Part shown: positions 33,360 through 46,800 of the stretch, piece after piece
Numbering within the stretch: the stretch's first letter is position 1
Layout of the letters: each line of letters starts with the position of its first letter
Assembly (NCBI RefSeq): GCF_016859285.1
Contig: NC_053413.1
Span: 22,126,939-22,190,938, forward strand
Direction of reading: 5' to 3'
Source of the DNA: Xiphias gladius
Lineage: Eukaryota > Chordata > Actinopteri > Istiophoriformes > Xiphiidae
Length of the DNA: 64,000 nucleotides
The notes under the pieces: generated by a model
The model's input: only the letters and a program-made list of their open reading frames with translations
Database searches by the model: none
What the model was told of the DNA's origin: nothing
Made by a program: the position numbers and the translations under genes

Positions 33360-34300
33360 TTTGGAAAAATTAAGCCAGGTAGTTTGCAGGATTTAGAGAG
33401 ATACAACAAGAGCAGCAGAGTTTCTTGTCTGCATTATAGTTATGTTTTATTTGGTTTTTCCCACGATTCTGGTCTTTCAGGTAGACCTCCTCACAGGCAC
33501 ATAAGATTCAGTTCTTGAGTGCTGAAATGGAACTGAAAGGTCCAGTGTTTTACAATAATTCAGTTTTACTCCAAGTATTATTTCTAATCCCACAAAAACA
33601 ACACTTTGGCAGCACTGCCTTAGTTAACTTGTAGCACTATAAACTGACTAACTGGGTAACAATTGACCGTTCAAAAAAAAAAAGGAAAAGTGCTTGACAT
33701 AGCTTTATTATTGTTGGGAGCACTTTTTCCAGATTTGTGACTGGGTTTATTTAAAAATGACTTTATTCTGGGAATTCTCAAATTTTTTTTTTTTCTGTAA
33801 TCAAAAATAAATCTTATTGAAAAATATATCCGGCTGATGAAATAGAAAGTGCAAATTGTTTCTTTGTGCTTACTCAGCATTGACTACTCATATTGTAGTG
33901 GATGCCAAGTAGCCAGACGTCTATATCGTATGATAGTTTCTCATTTTCGTATATTGTATTGTGTGTGTGTGTGTATTACTTTTCTCTTATTTTTGCTTAA
34001 GTTTTAGTGAGGTGCACCTAATAAACTGAGCGTATAACACAAACTTGTACATACAGAACTTTAATTACATTACAACAATAAAAAGCTTCCTACACACTGA
34101 TATATAGTAGATATGTCAGTCAAGGTCCTTTTTTTTCTGCAGGAGGAGTACTTTTACTTTTGGTATTTTATTTTGCTGATGATACTTTTGAACTTTTACT
34201 TAAGGCGGACTTTTACTTGTAAGATCGTATTTTTACAGTTGTGTTACTTTTACTTAAGTAGAGCATCTGCATATTTCTTCCACCACTGTTTGATTTATTT
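33360..34300. other. Intergenic DNA with repeat fragments
   Basis: No gene was recognised between the endou 3' end and the cc2d1b promoter. Near 34010-34035 GAGGTGCACCTAATAAACTG resembles the terminal repeat of a Tc1-like element. At 34125-34290 lies a TACTTTTACTT repeat ending TTCTTCCACCACTG, a percomorph repeat also represented at 16545-16650. Confidence 0.5.
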
Positions 34301-34396
34301 GTGCGTTTTACCTGACACAGTGGGAGTCAGGGCTGCCTGGCAGACACGACTCAGGGAGAACACGAAATTGTCTCAGCCCCGGACGCTCCCTCGCTC

Positions 34397-34536
34397 TGCG
34401 CATGCGTATTTATACAAACCCATTATAATGTCGAACTGCAGAATTGAAACTGCTCTTGTGAAAACTACCCGGTGAAGTGGTGAATGAGCAGGTAAACACA
34501 CACGCGCTTTTCAAGTCAGATAAAACTCTCTATAAA
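34397..34536 (+). promoter_or_regulatory. cc2d1b: Putative cc2d1b core promoter
   Basis: TGCGCATGCG at 34397-34406 is close to the NRF1 consensus. TATAAA at 34531-34536 would place the start of transcription near 34560. The sequence then becomes a 5' leader of about 300 nt before the ATG at 34879. Assignment is by motif and position only. Confidence 0.45.
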
Positions 34537-34608
34537 TACTTGCCAGCACCGAGCGGAGCAGTCGACCTCTTGCTGACAAATAAACTTTTTGAGTTGGAGA
34601 CAAGAAAC

Positions 34609-34878
34609 ATGGCTAGCTAGCGGCTAGCCGCTCAGCTAACGTTACCGTCGGTTGGCAGCTCGCTGTCTGTTTGGCAGCCACCTGACAACCGCTCACATGA
34701 TTGTAACTACTGGGACCAGCTCCCGTTGACATTAGCGAGGCGATTTTATCTATTCATTTATTTATTTATTTTAAATGTGTCTCATGTTTTAGGGGTCGTT
34801 TGGATCACTGGAGTGTCGCTGTGGGCTTGTTAGACAACAAGCCAGAACAACAACAACAACGACAACAACAACAAAAAC
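34609..34878 (+). promoter_or_regulatory. cc2d1b: cc2d1b 5' leader with upstream ORFs and a CAA-rich tract
   Basis: If transcription starts near 34560 and the leader is unspliced, it holds three short upstream ORFs. They are ATG GCT AGC TAG at 34609-34620 (strong context: A at -3, G at +4), an 11-codon ORF including stop at 34697-34729, and a 6-codon ORF including stop at 34775-34792. The last 40 nt before the main ATG are almost pure CAA/AAC repeats, a sequence class that resists secondary structure. Confidence 0.45.
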
Positions 34879-37800
34879 ATGTTTGGTAAAAAGAAGAGAG
34901 CACCACAGCCCAAAGGCCAGGGCGCTGCTGCAGCCAAGCAGGTAATAACAACTCTGATAACTAATGTTAGAGACAAGCAGCGAATGAAGAAGTACTCGTA
35001 TCCTTTAGTGAAAATGCTATTACACCTTTGTAAAAAAAAAAACAAATTACAAGTAAATAAAAGCGCAGAAATAATAACAGCAAAATGTACCCAAAGTGTT
35101 TATGTATTACTTGATTATTTAACAGGGACAATACACGATACAGTTATTGCACCAGATATAGCTACAGTCAGAGCTAATTTTCAGCAGTAGTCCCTGGGCA
35201 GAGGCCACCGGTGATGAACAGGTAGCAGAAATAAAAGATAACATATGATAAAACATATGTAGGCAAATCTGAAAATTAAAAAAAAAAAAAGAAAAAGAAT
35301 ACTAGGTTACAGCTAGGGAATATGCAATCAGTAATCTCAACATCATTGTAAAAAAAACAACAAAAAAAACAGACATTTCGTCAGTACAATAGATTTCCAA
35401 CCGGACACTTAGTGCTAGTGCTGGCCACATAATCAGCGTCTCTTAGCTCTGTGACTGCAGATCTGAGTATCCCGCAGCCTTGTCTTCAGACTGGATTTAC
35501 AGTTTTTAAAAGTACTGCCCTCACTGATCCTCAGTCCACATCCCGGCTGCCTTAACAGAAAAGGAGTTTCCACCCAATTTTGTAGACTGAATTTTAACAC
35601 AGTCACCTCTCATGGAGGCTCTCAGGTTGTGGTGCAAGATTTTGAATGATCTTATACAATAAACTAACATTAGCCATAAACCGAACATTCTTAAATGTCA
35701 AAAGATTATACTTTTTAACTATATTGCAAGAGTTGAAAGAGTTGAACAATTAATCCATGGACAAGATTGGAGCCCTCCACTTTTAAATGAGACTTGGAAA
35801 GCAGTCTTTGAACATGCCCATGACTCCTCTCCCTGTAGTAGACATGGGCTCATGCAGTTTAACATTGTTCGTGTCCATTTGACAAAAGCCAAATCATCCA
35901 AAACATATCCAGATCAGGATCCAGCGTGTTGCAGACTAAAGTAAACTGTCTCCAGCTACTCTGATTTACATGTTATGGTCATGCCCTGATCTGCATAATT
36001 TTTGGGGCTTAGTATGTTTTACAAGACACAGATTGAATCAAATCCTTTAACTGGCATTTTTTAATGTAAAACCATAGAGTGCTGCCTGGTCTATGAATAT
36101 TTACCTGACTGATAGCGGATCGTCTTATCCTATTTAATTAGAGAGAAAGAAAGAGAGAAAAAAAAAAATCCTCATATTCCAGGTGGTTGAGACGTATCAT
36201 TTAAAACGAAAGAAAATCTGATACTTTTAGTAAAATATGGACACATTTAATATTCTTTTTAGGGACAAAAATAACACAAAATAACAAAAAAACATTTTTG
36301 TCACTGGGACAAAAAATGGACTAAGATTGTCCCTTATGTGCAGGTTTTTAAGGTCCTTTGAATGATTTGTATCAACATATTTGTTTTTATGTTTGTATGT
36401 AATTTCTTTTGCAATTTTACCTCTTCTATACATTTCATTTCTTATGATTTATTATTGTACATTCTGAATTTATTTTTGTAGCCTTTTGGAGAGGGAGGGA
36501 GGGATGGATTTGGTGGGGAGATGTGTTTCAGAGGGCAGGCATATTGTGTACTCTATTGAGGTTTTTCCATACTTGTTTGTGTATGTTGGAATATTTCTTT
36601 TGTATATAACTTGGAAAATTCCATAAAGAGAGTTATTTAAAAAAAAATACTCATTCTGCAGAAAAGTGCCCCCAGTCAGTGATGTTTTATATGACATATT
36701 TGAGCAGCATTTTACTGTTGTAGCTGTTCAAGCTGGAGCTAGTTTTAAATACTGTATATTCAGTCAGGTAGTTTAGTCCAGTGGTTCCCAACCTAGGAGT
36801 CAGGCCCCTGCAAAGGGTAACAAGATAAAACGGAGGGGTTGTAAGATAATTAATGGGGTAGGAACAAAAACAAAGTTCTGAAGCACAAATTTAAATAAAT
36901 CTCTCTGACTTTTTTCTTTTTTTTTAAATTTCTCTTTCTTTGTGAAAAGTTTGGATAAATTAACCAATTTGAGCCTAGTTTCATCTAAACATATTTTAAA
37001 TGAAACCATTTGAGAAGTTTTAAGGGAAAATCACTCTTTGGTGAAAGTGCTAACAAATCGTAACCATCTGAAGGGATTACAAGCCAAAATGATATAAAGT
37101 TAAAAAGAAGGATAAATTAGAAATATAAGTAAAGTACAAGTACCTCAAAATTTTACTTAGGTACAATACTTAAGAAAATGTACTTGTTTACTTTCTGGCA
37201 AGGGAGTGAAGTTTATCTTTTGCCTCCTGGTTTCAGATGGGTTTGTTTGTAGACCTGGACCCTGAGGAGATGATGATGGGTATGGAGGAGAATCTGGACG
37301 ACCCGGACTTGGAGGCAGAACTTGCTGCTATCACTGGAAATAAAGCTGATGTCAGAGGGAGAGCCAAGCAGAAGGGGAGGAGTGAGTGCAGTGGTTATGA
37401 TTTATTGTCCTAAACAATCCCTTTAAACAGTTAGTATTTTTTGCCATGACTGGACGAATATTTGCGACAGGTTGAAGGCTACTGATCTGAGGAGCGTTTC
37501 ATATGCATGTTAAGTTGTGTTGTCCCCTTTGAGTCATTGCATACTATAGCCTGATCTATGTGGGATTTTGAAGGCCAATACTTATATTGACATTTGAGAG
37601 TTTAAAAAGCCCGATAATGATATATCGGCCGATATAAATTTTCTTTACACAGCCCATAACATACGACACTGTGAAAAACTTTTTATGCACTTAAAGTAAA
37701 GTGAGGCTGCTTTAAAAAAAATGATGATTTTTATTTATCAGTTGAGTTCATACAAAGTGCAATCAACAGGAAAAAAACCTAAATCAAATCAATATTTGGT

Positions 37801-40800
37801 ATGACCACCCTTTTCCCCTTAAAACAGCACCAGTTTTCCTTGGTATACTTACACACAGTTTTTCAAGGTATTTGTCAGGCAGGTTGCTCCAAGCATCTTG
37901 GAGAACTTGCCTCAGTTCCTCTGTGGATTTAGTCTGTCTCGTTGTCATCTGTCCCTTCACGCAATCCCAGACTGACTCCATGATGTTAAGATCAGAGCTC
38001 TGTGGGGGAAAGACCATCCTTTGCAGGACTCCTTGTTGCTGTTGTCTCTGAGGATAGTTTTTTATGACTCTGGCTGTGTGTTTAGGCTCGTTGTCCTGCT
38101 GCAGAATGAATGTGGGAACGATCAGACGCCTCCCTGATGGTATTGTGTGATGGATAGGAATCTAAAAAACTAAAGTGTCTAAAACTTTTTCCACACAACT
38201 ATAGGTAATAAATGAGTATTAGCCAATAAATCAGCCTTGTCAATTCATTGGTTGGGGATCTAGTACATACACTATATGATCAAAAGTATGCGTACAACCG
38301 GGACTTAGTAGCCTGGATTCAGACCTCTAAATCACTGTCAAAGGTGCCAAGGTGTTGGGTGGGAGTTTAGTCAGAGATCAGTACAGGCCAGTCGAGCTCC
38401 TTCACACCAAACTGGGAAAACCATTTCTTCTATGGAGCTCGCTTTGCACACAGGGCAATGTGGTTTAAAGGGGAAAGGTCCTCCCCCAAACTGGTATTCC
38501 TTTCTCCCCAAGGACTCACAAAACTGTTATCTGCTCCATGTAAAAAATCTTCTTTATTGAATTAAATTGGCTCTTTGTCAGGTACAGAGGAATCAGCACT
38601 GTAAAAACTGCAGATAACAGTGTTGTGAGTCCTCTGTGAGATGCAGTGAATCAGTTTATTTTATCCAGATACTTTTGACTATATAGTAAATTATGATACG
38701 ACTATGCTGCTGAAAACCCTCTGCAACAATTTGTTTCTGCAGATTTATTGTCCTTGGAAAATGTTTATGCTTGTTTTTAACACTGTTGCCACAAATCACA
38801 CTATTCTGTAATTTAGTGTTTAGTACCTCATCATGTGATTACGTGCTGCTGATGTCACATATAAGCTCAGTTGGATATATAACTGTGTGTTTGTGTTGCA
38901 GGCCCTTTGCCCATGGAAGACATTGCAAGAATGGCTGATGAGTGTATGAGAGATGTGGATGAGGACGAAGATTTCGACAATGTGGAAGACGACGAAGATC
39001 TGCTGGTTAGTGTTTGTGTATATTCCTCTCTGCTCTCATAACAGGGTTTGTGCCTGTTTAGATTTCAAGATTCTGGACGAGTAGGCCAATTACCAGACGC
39101 ATGTTTTAAATGCACTAGCATGAATTCAAGTTGCTCTACAAACCCGCTGCGGACATCCAACAAATGCATTTTATGAATTGCTAAGCCCACAGAAAACAAA
39201 CTGAATTGCTTGTGGGCCCTGTGGCTGTTGGCCGTATCATTTTTGAGTCTTGTTGCACTCACACACTCATTATGAGCCCATAAAATCAAGGTTGACATAC
39301 AGTATATTAAATGATGGATACTTAATTATAGTACTTAGCGTTTTCAAATGACAAAATACCCCAAAAATGTAGCTCTATTTGTAGGGATCTTCTAAACCCC
39401 TTGATTCAGAGCTACTTTGTGATGCAGTGGCAGAAGTAAGAGAATTTTTCAGTTTTATATCTGACACAATGTAGACAGAAGACTTTTATTTTTTTACCCA
39501 GGTTTATATATTGATGTAGGTACTTTTTTTTGCCTGTTTTCATGTAAAGTGCCTTTAGGTCACATGAATGAATCACTAAAATTTTACACTGTTGCATGTG
39601 TTTTAAGTTTATTTGCGCAGCATCTTTCAACAAGCCCTTTTTTGAGGTGCCGCACTTTCAGGGCAATTCAGGGTGCTTTTCTTAAGACATAAAAAAGCTT
39701 TAGAATAACATTTAAAAGAAACAAGGCAATTAAAAAAACACATAGATATAAGATTTTAAAAAGTAAAAGCATATAGAAGATTTAAAATAAACTAAAACTG
39801 AGTAAAGATTAAACAGGAGAATAAAAGTTACAATGCAGTGCAAAATATGAGTGTTGATTCGTCGATAAGTTGGTCTTAATTTCATCTGCACATTTGGGTT
39901 TACTGTGATTTGTCAAGGAACTGCATGTTTTATCAATCCAGCCAATGGAAAACATGTCACAATCTGTTCTCTGAAATCCTGCCGTAAATATGAGCAATCA
40001 AAGTTGGCTGTTGATCAGTTGCTGTATTTTTCCTCATCAGGCAGAGCTACAGGAAGTGGTGGGTGAGGGGGAAGCTGAGGATGCTGCAACTGTTTCCTCC
40101 ACATCTTCTGACACTGTTGAATCTTCTCAAGCTGAAACTCCAGAGTCCCCACAGCCGCAGGTACAATACGTGCTGCTCTCTGCTAGCCTTGACAGTGACA
40201 CCATCAGCCCCCAATTTAGTGTCATTTGGCATCATTCCTCGTCTACCGGTAACAGGAAAGGGTAGACGTTTTATGTCCTCTTTTCCTGCTGCTGGTGTAC
40301 AGAATTAGCTGCCTATTTATATCTTAAACTCTGCCAATTTGGATATTTTTTAGTATAAATACCTCTAAACAATAGTTGTTTACCTTATTATGTGACCGGT
40401 AAAATAGATGCACTTGAGACTGGTAAATATTTTTCACTATTGCTGGTAAGTCTGTGGATTCCTGTAAGCACATTTCCTGATACTTACCCACCTGAGTTTC
40501 AGTATACATAAATAGCTTTGAATAAGTTGTGTGACTAATATTTGAAACAAGTGATTAAGGATGAAATATAGATTCAGAAATTGCAGTAAGTACTACTTGT
40601 ATTATTTATCTCTGACATATACTTTCAATTCTCAACCCACAGTTTTGCGGTCTGAATAATTTTTTGACCTAATAGATGTACCAGATGTTTTCAGATAATG
40701 TTGACAGCACCTCCCTCTTGTTTTGGTACTACACTTGTGAAGCAGCAGGAAGTAAAGGTCTCCTCAGCGGCCCCCGGCAGCCTCCTGCACACCCTGGAGG

Positions 40801-43800
40801 AGAGGGTAGCCATGTATAAGACAGCCTTACAAAATGCCAAGAGCGCAGGGGAGACCTCCAAAGCCAGGAGATTCGATCGCGGTTTGAAGGTGGGTGAGAT
40901 TACTGCCTGATGAGAAAATATATGCTCAAGGTGCTAAATTACAGGAGAGTTTTCACCATAAATTATAGTCTGTACTGTTATAAAATGGGATTTGTTGTCT
41001 GACATTGTGAAATAAGATTTGTTGTATTAATTAGCAATACAGTCTATTTACAAAGTGAGGTTACTTGTAGAATTTAATCTTGAAATGCTTAGGAATGTTA
41101 CCTGACGATGACAGATCTATTTACTGAGATGGTTCACACCAGTATCATATACATGATACTTTATCATTTGTCATTACCTTAAAGGATAAGGCTGGTGATG
41201 TTCAACAAATCTCATGAAAAGACCTAAACCAACAATATGTTAGTGCATCTCTCACTACATGTGATTTCCCCAGTTTGTCTGTGGTACTCAGCCCCAAATC
41301 TATTTGTTACTACTTAAATCTAAACTGGCTAACAAATATAAAGTTTGATCTAAAAAAACAAACAAACAAACTAATAATTTCAGTACTTTGCTACAAAGTC
41401 TGGGCACTGTAGTTTTGTTCAAACGTTACTCAAACAGGAAGAATTGTGGGGGACTGTTTTTTCAGCTGGGGATTAATACATATTTATTATTTCTGTGAGT
41501 ATTTCTTGCAGCAGGATGGTGTATGTGGTAATGACTCCAAATAAACTACTGTGAAGTTCTTTTAGACAAGGAGATATCAGGATTTGGATACACTTGTAAT
41601 ACTTGTTAGAAAGATTGGTTCATTGTTGGTTTGACTTATCCTTTAACAGATACAGTTATATAGTATCGTGTCGAGAAAGTCTTCTGTTATCTGTGGTATT
41701 GTGTGATTACTTTATCACTGAGAACAACAGTAACAGGTGGAATTAAAGACAGTATATCCTGTATAATTTCAATTCCAAAAAATCTAAAAGCAGTTTTTGT
41801 GTCTGCTAGACTAGTAGTTAAGACATATACCCCGCATAGCAATCAGAATGTTCCTGCTTTAATTCCAGATGGGGACTTTTCTTGCTTGTCATACCTGTCT
41901 CTCTCCATATACTATATAGTTCTGTCTGGATCAACACTTTAAGTTGTCAAATAAAGGCAAAATGCCAAAAAAAAAGAAAAAGAAAAATACCAGTCGTCTT
42001 GAAAAGCAGTTCAGAAACTGAAAACAGCTGAACCAGTCAGAGCTGAAGATTTTATTTAAATTATGTGAGCAGCAATAAACATGCCCAAAAGGTACAGATT
42101 TGTAGAAACACAAGAGACAGCCTGTGTTTTGGTATCGATTTGTCTGATGACACTGTTTAGCTCCCTGGTAGACTTCATGCTGTTTGTCATCTCTTAAATC
42201 AATTCTCAAATTCTTATTTTCATCATGTAAGATGTTTCATATAGTTTGTGCCTGCCCACCTGTGGCATTTGCTCATTTTGTTGTTTTACTGATGTGTTTT
42301 TAATTTGTGTCTGGATTGAACTGCTGCAATGCTTTGTTTATAACACATTAAGTACTTCTTAACTCTGTTTTAAATCTTACTGACTTATACTATTGCTCTC
42401 TACAGAATTTGGAGACGATGTTAGCTGCTGTGTATAAGGGGAGGCCTGTGAACGAGGCAGAAATCCCTCCTCCTGTTGCCACTGGGGCCCCGAGGGCTCC
42501 CCCTCGCCCTGCCGTTCCTCCACGGCCTGCACCCCCTGTACCCTCGCGTCCTGAACGCTCTCCTTCGGATCAGCAGGAGAAGTCGGAGGCCACTACACCA
42601 CCGGCTGCTGTACCAGAGATCATCACGCCCACCAGTGAAGAGGAGCAGTCGTCTTCCACCCTGAGCAGCGTCCCATCTCCAGAGAAGCAGACAGAGGAAC
42701 TTGCTGACCTGCCGCAGACCAGTCAGACAGATGGTCAGTTTGTCTTGGATTACATAGTTATATCAGGGACAATAGTGGTTATTAGAGAAAGTAACCTTTG
42801 GATAGACAATTAAAAGCAAGAAACATGTTTCCCATGGAAATGACCAGTCCTGAGCACTACCCCTTTCTCTCAGTGCACCAGTCAAAGCAGAGGACAAACT
42901 CAGACAACCTCAGTCATTTGTCCACTCTAATATCTCAGCTACCAGGTGCTCACATTAAAGCTATAAGGTAAAAACTACAAAAGCACTTTGAAGATGGTCA
43001 GAAGATGTGCCACAGGGGTATGTAACGGTTATATTTGGTCCCTGACAACATATGATTTAGGGCTCAAATGAACAGTGATTAATCAATCAACAGAAATTTA
43101 TAATCAATTAACCATTTGCGTCTTTTTTTTTTTTTTTTTTTTTAAGGTAAAAATCAAAAAAATTCTCCATTCCAGGTTCTCAGAATATGCATATTTGCTG
43201 GTTTTCTTATTCAGTTTAATATCATAGAAGATTGTCTTTCGGACTGTTGGTTAGAAAAAAACATAACAAACCAACCAATAACTGATCAATCGAGAAAATA
43301 ATCACGGAATTATTGATGAGTTGAAGCCTTAACGATATTCTCAAAAACGAAAACAAAGTAACAGTGGCCTAGTTTAAAGGTTCACAATATTGCTGACCAA
43401 AAGTTGTCCGAACTAGCAACAGTAACTAAGGCAGGCTGGTGCTTAGGATTAGTAAATTCCACCAGGGACTCATTGAATATTAATTTGGTCTATTTTTTGG
43501 TCCTAAATTAGAGACCATCCACAAGTAAACTTGATTTTAATATTTTAATCCATAACTTGATTTCACACTTTGTTTTCCAGCGCACTTTGCATGCCATACA
43601 CTGACACATTGTAACAGGAATTGATTCACAGCCAATGGGAATTCCTTGCCTCCTCATATTTATCGTGTATAAAATATATAATATAGTGACACACTTAGAG
43701 GAGTTTATTTGATGTGGAAGGGTTGTCTTCTTTGAAAAGTAGCTGCAGAATATGGGATGAATGTGGCCTTTCACTGTGGTAATTGTTGTTCTGTTTCTGT

Positions 43801-46800
43801 CCCGTGAATCCCGTGAATCCACAGTGAACGAGGCAACCATGACGATACTTTTGGAGAGGCAGAAAGAATACAAGATGGCAGCTCTGAAAGCAAAGAAGCA
43901 GGGAGATGTGGAGCAAGCTAAACTTTACTTCAAGACCAGCAAGGTGAGTTACACAACCGCAGACCTCAGTTATTTGTTTAAAACTAAGACAGTGCTACCT
44001 GTGCAGAAATTTGAATCCGTGGTGTTGTTTTTTGTGTACAAGGTATCTGCTGGTCTGGAAAAGTCTAAAAAAGCAATGAGTTCAGTTTCCTCAAATAAAA
44101 AAGGCATTGGAAGGTATTAAAAAGCCCTAAATGAGCTGCAAATTTAATTTAAAAAGTCTTCAATATTTCTCCTACTGTAGGCAGTAATGTTAGTTATAAA
44201 ATATTTATTATTATGTAATAAAACGTGTCCGATGGTGGGCTTTTTTTGAGACATCATAACCTAAACTACACCATCAGAAATAGCAAAGTGCAAACTGTCA
44301 CTGTTGCTAGCTACCGTAGCTAGGGAGCTGAAGTGTTAATTTTAGCAAAAACTTCAGTTAATCGTTTCTCATCGGTCAATCCATCCATTCATTTTCTAAA
44401 TCGTATCTGTCTCCATGCTGACTTGTAACTCAGACAAAAATGTGATATGATAAAAAATACTTACCATACTGGTTTTCCATCATTATTACTTACTTTGCCC
44501 AGTATTCTTGTGAAAGATCTTTTAAATTAAATTTTATTTGGTATTAAAAGGGTCTTATAAAAGTCTCAACTTTAACTTGGTGAACCCTGCAGCAACCCTT
44601 GTAAAAATGTGAATTTGTTTTTTTGTTTTTTGTTTTTTTTAAATGTTTTTTCTGTTGTGTGCCAGCATATCATCCTCAGTGTGGTTTTTAGCGCAGTGTC
44701 AGGAAACTAATGCATAAGGGGAAATTTGTGTAATAGATGACCAGTAGACTAATGTGTAACCTGACAACTGCCTTGTAGAATCTGGGACTGGAAGATTTTT
44801 TGTTTTTGAAAATTTAAAAAAGAAAAAAAAAACGCATATGATACAGTTTTATTTGTTTTGAGCCAAATAAATGGATTCAGTGCTTTTTACAAACTTATGT
44901 AAAGTTTGTAAAAAGCACTGCAGCCTATGTAATGCAATCTATATAACAAAACTGACAACATACAATATCAGTAGGATAAATGCCTATTGTCTCTCCTTCA
45001 TCATTAAATAAAATATATAGCTGCTGACCTACAACGGTTTATAAAGTAAAACAATTTCCTTGATTCTGTCTGTTACATTTCATGTACATATGTATTACTA
45101 TGAGGTAAATACAGATAATAAAGACTTGTTTGACTGCATTTAAACAATTTTACTAAGCAGAGCAAGTTTCTGCTGTAGGAATGTGGCAGCAGCTGCGTTT
45201 GTGATAAAGAGAGACACTGTGTATTTTTTAGCTTGATGAGAAATCCCATATCCATTTCTAGTTCCTGTTCAGAATTATAAAAAACTAAATAAAAATAAAA
45301 CTGAACCAAATAAGGGGATTTAAATTTGCAGAAATGTTTGCTTTTTAACGATGAAAGTTGAAATCGTCATTGTTATTTTTGCAGTCTGTTATCTGAGCCT
45401 ATTTGTGCACATTCTGACTGCAGGATTTCTCTCTCAAGTATGTGAAACATGCCAACAATTTGAATGCTGACAAAGACCATCATTATGTTTGACGCTTTTG
45501 CTTTTTTTTGTTTTTTGTTTTTTTTGTTGTTGCAGAGGTTCGATGCAGTGATTGAGGCATTGGAGAAAGGACAAGCAGTCGACCTGAGTGGCCTTCCACC
45601 ATCTCCAGGACAGGGTGAGGAACCCTGGTATAACATGTTTTTGTTTTAGTAGCATGCTAGCAAGCAAACTTAATTTAAAAACAGAATTTACATAGTGATT
45701 TACAGGAAGAATAAAAGGGAAAGGGGAGCTATAAGTGACACGAAGAACAAGTAGAATTATAGCACAAATAAAAAATAAAAATCTAGAAAAAGCCAAAGAG
45801 AACAAATGGGTTTTAAGATGCTTTTTAAAAGATGTGTACCAATTTGGTTTCTCTTGGACTATGAAAAAAGTAAAATATAAAAGATGTCTGGCTATGTTGT
45901 ATGGAGCTATAACACAACGATAAAAAGTGAGTAAAAATTGTGAATTATAAAAAAATAGAAAATAAAAACACTGAAAAAGCAGCTGTAAATTGAAAAACAA
46001 GAAAAACCCTAGGTAACAACACAAGTAACATACTTGTAACCAGCAGAAGAATAACTCTTTAAAAAGTTTAGTTTTTACTACAAGAACTGGATTATATTTT
46101 AACAAAGTGCAGACATGAGAAGAAATTAGCCCAGAAACCCGACAGAGGTCACAAAATTCTTCCAGGAGGGGAATGCACATGAGGAAATCAATATCTTCAA
46201 CCTCAAATATTTTCAACAAATTTCATAAAATAAGTGAACTAATTTTAGTGGACTAATAAGGTACAGTATCGTCAACAGAAACCTCCAGTATCTGTTTCTG
46301 TATGATACAGTTCATCTCATGTTATTGTGTTGTAGGTCCGGGAGGAAGCTCTGCTCAACCGAAGGAACTTTCCTCTGGTCAAATGGCACATGTCACACAA
46401 CCGGTTTCAGCAACTCCAGGTAGTAACAATTCCAACATTTAGTAACCATATGTACGAGCTTGTGTTGTTGCGGTGGCATACGTTTCTTTTTGACCAACCA
46501 TGCAGGTCTATTTCAATTTCCCCTTCATGTCTCTTAGCAGTATTTATGTCAGTCTGCCAAAGTCATCTTGAGATTTAACGTAAGGCGTGAGTTCAAATAG
46601 AAGGAGAAACACCGCTTGTGTTGTGCACATCATGGTTATGTATACGCATGTCTACAGAAACTGGTTAGAAAAAAAAAAAAAAAAAACACCAAACAATACA
46701 TTCACCAAAATTTTACATGGCTGATAATGAATAATGATAATGATAATTTGGAAGGCCACCATAAGTGAAAAGAACTAATAGAAATTCATTCAAACAGGCT

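Noticed and set aside
45434-46219. 261-codon minus-strand open frame across cc2d1b exon 8 and its intron
   Set aside because: Phe/Leu-rich translation of A-rich intron sequence, antisense to a secure exon, with no family resemblance.
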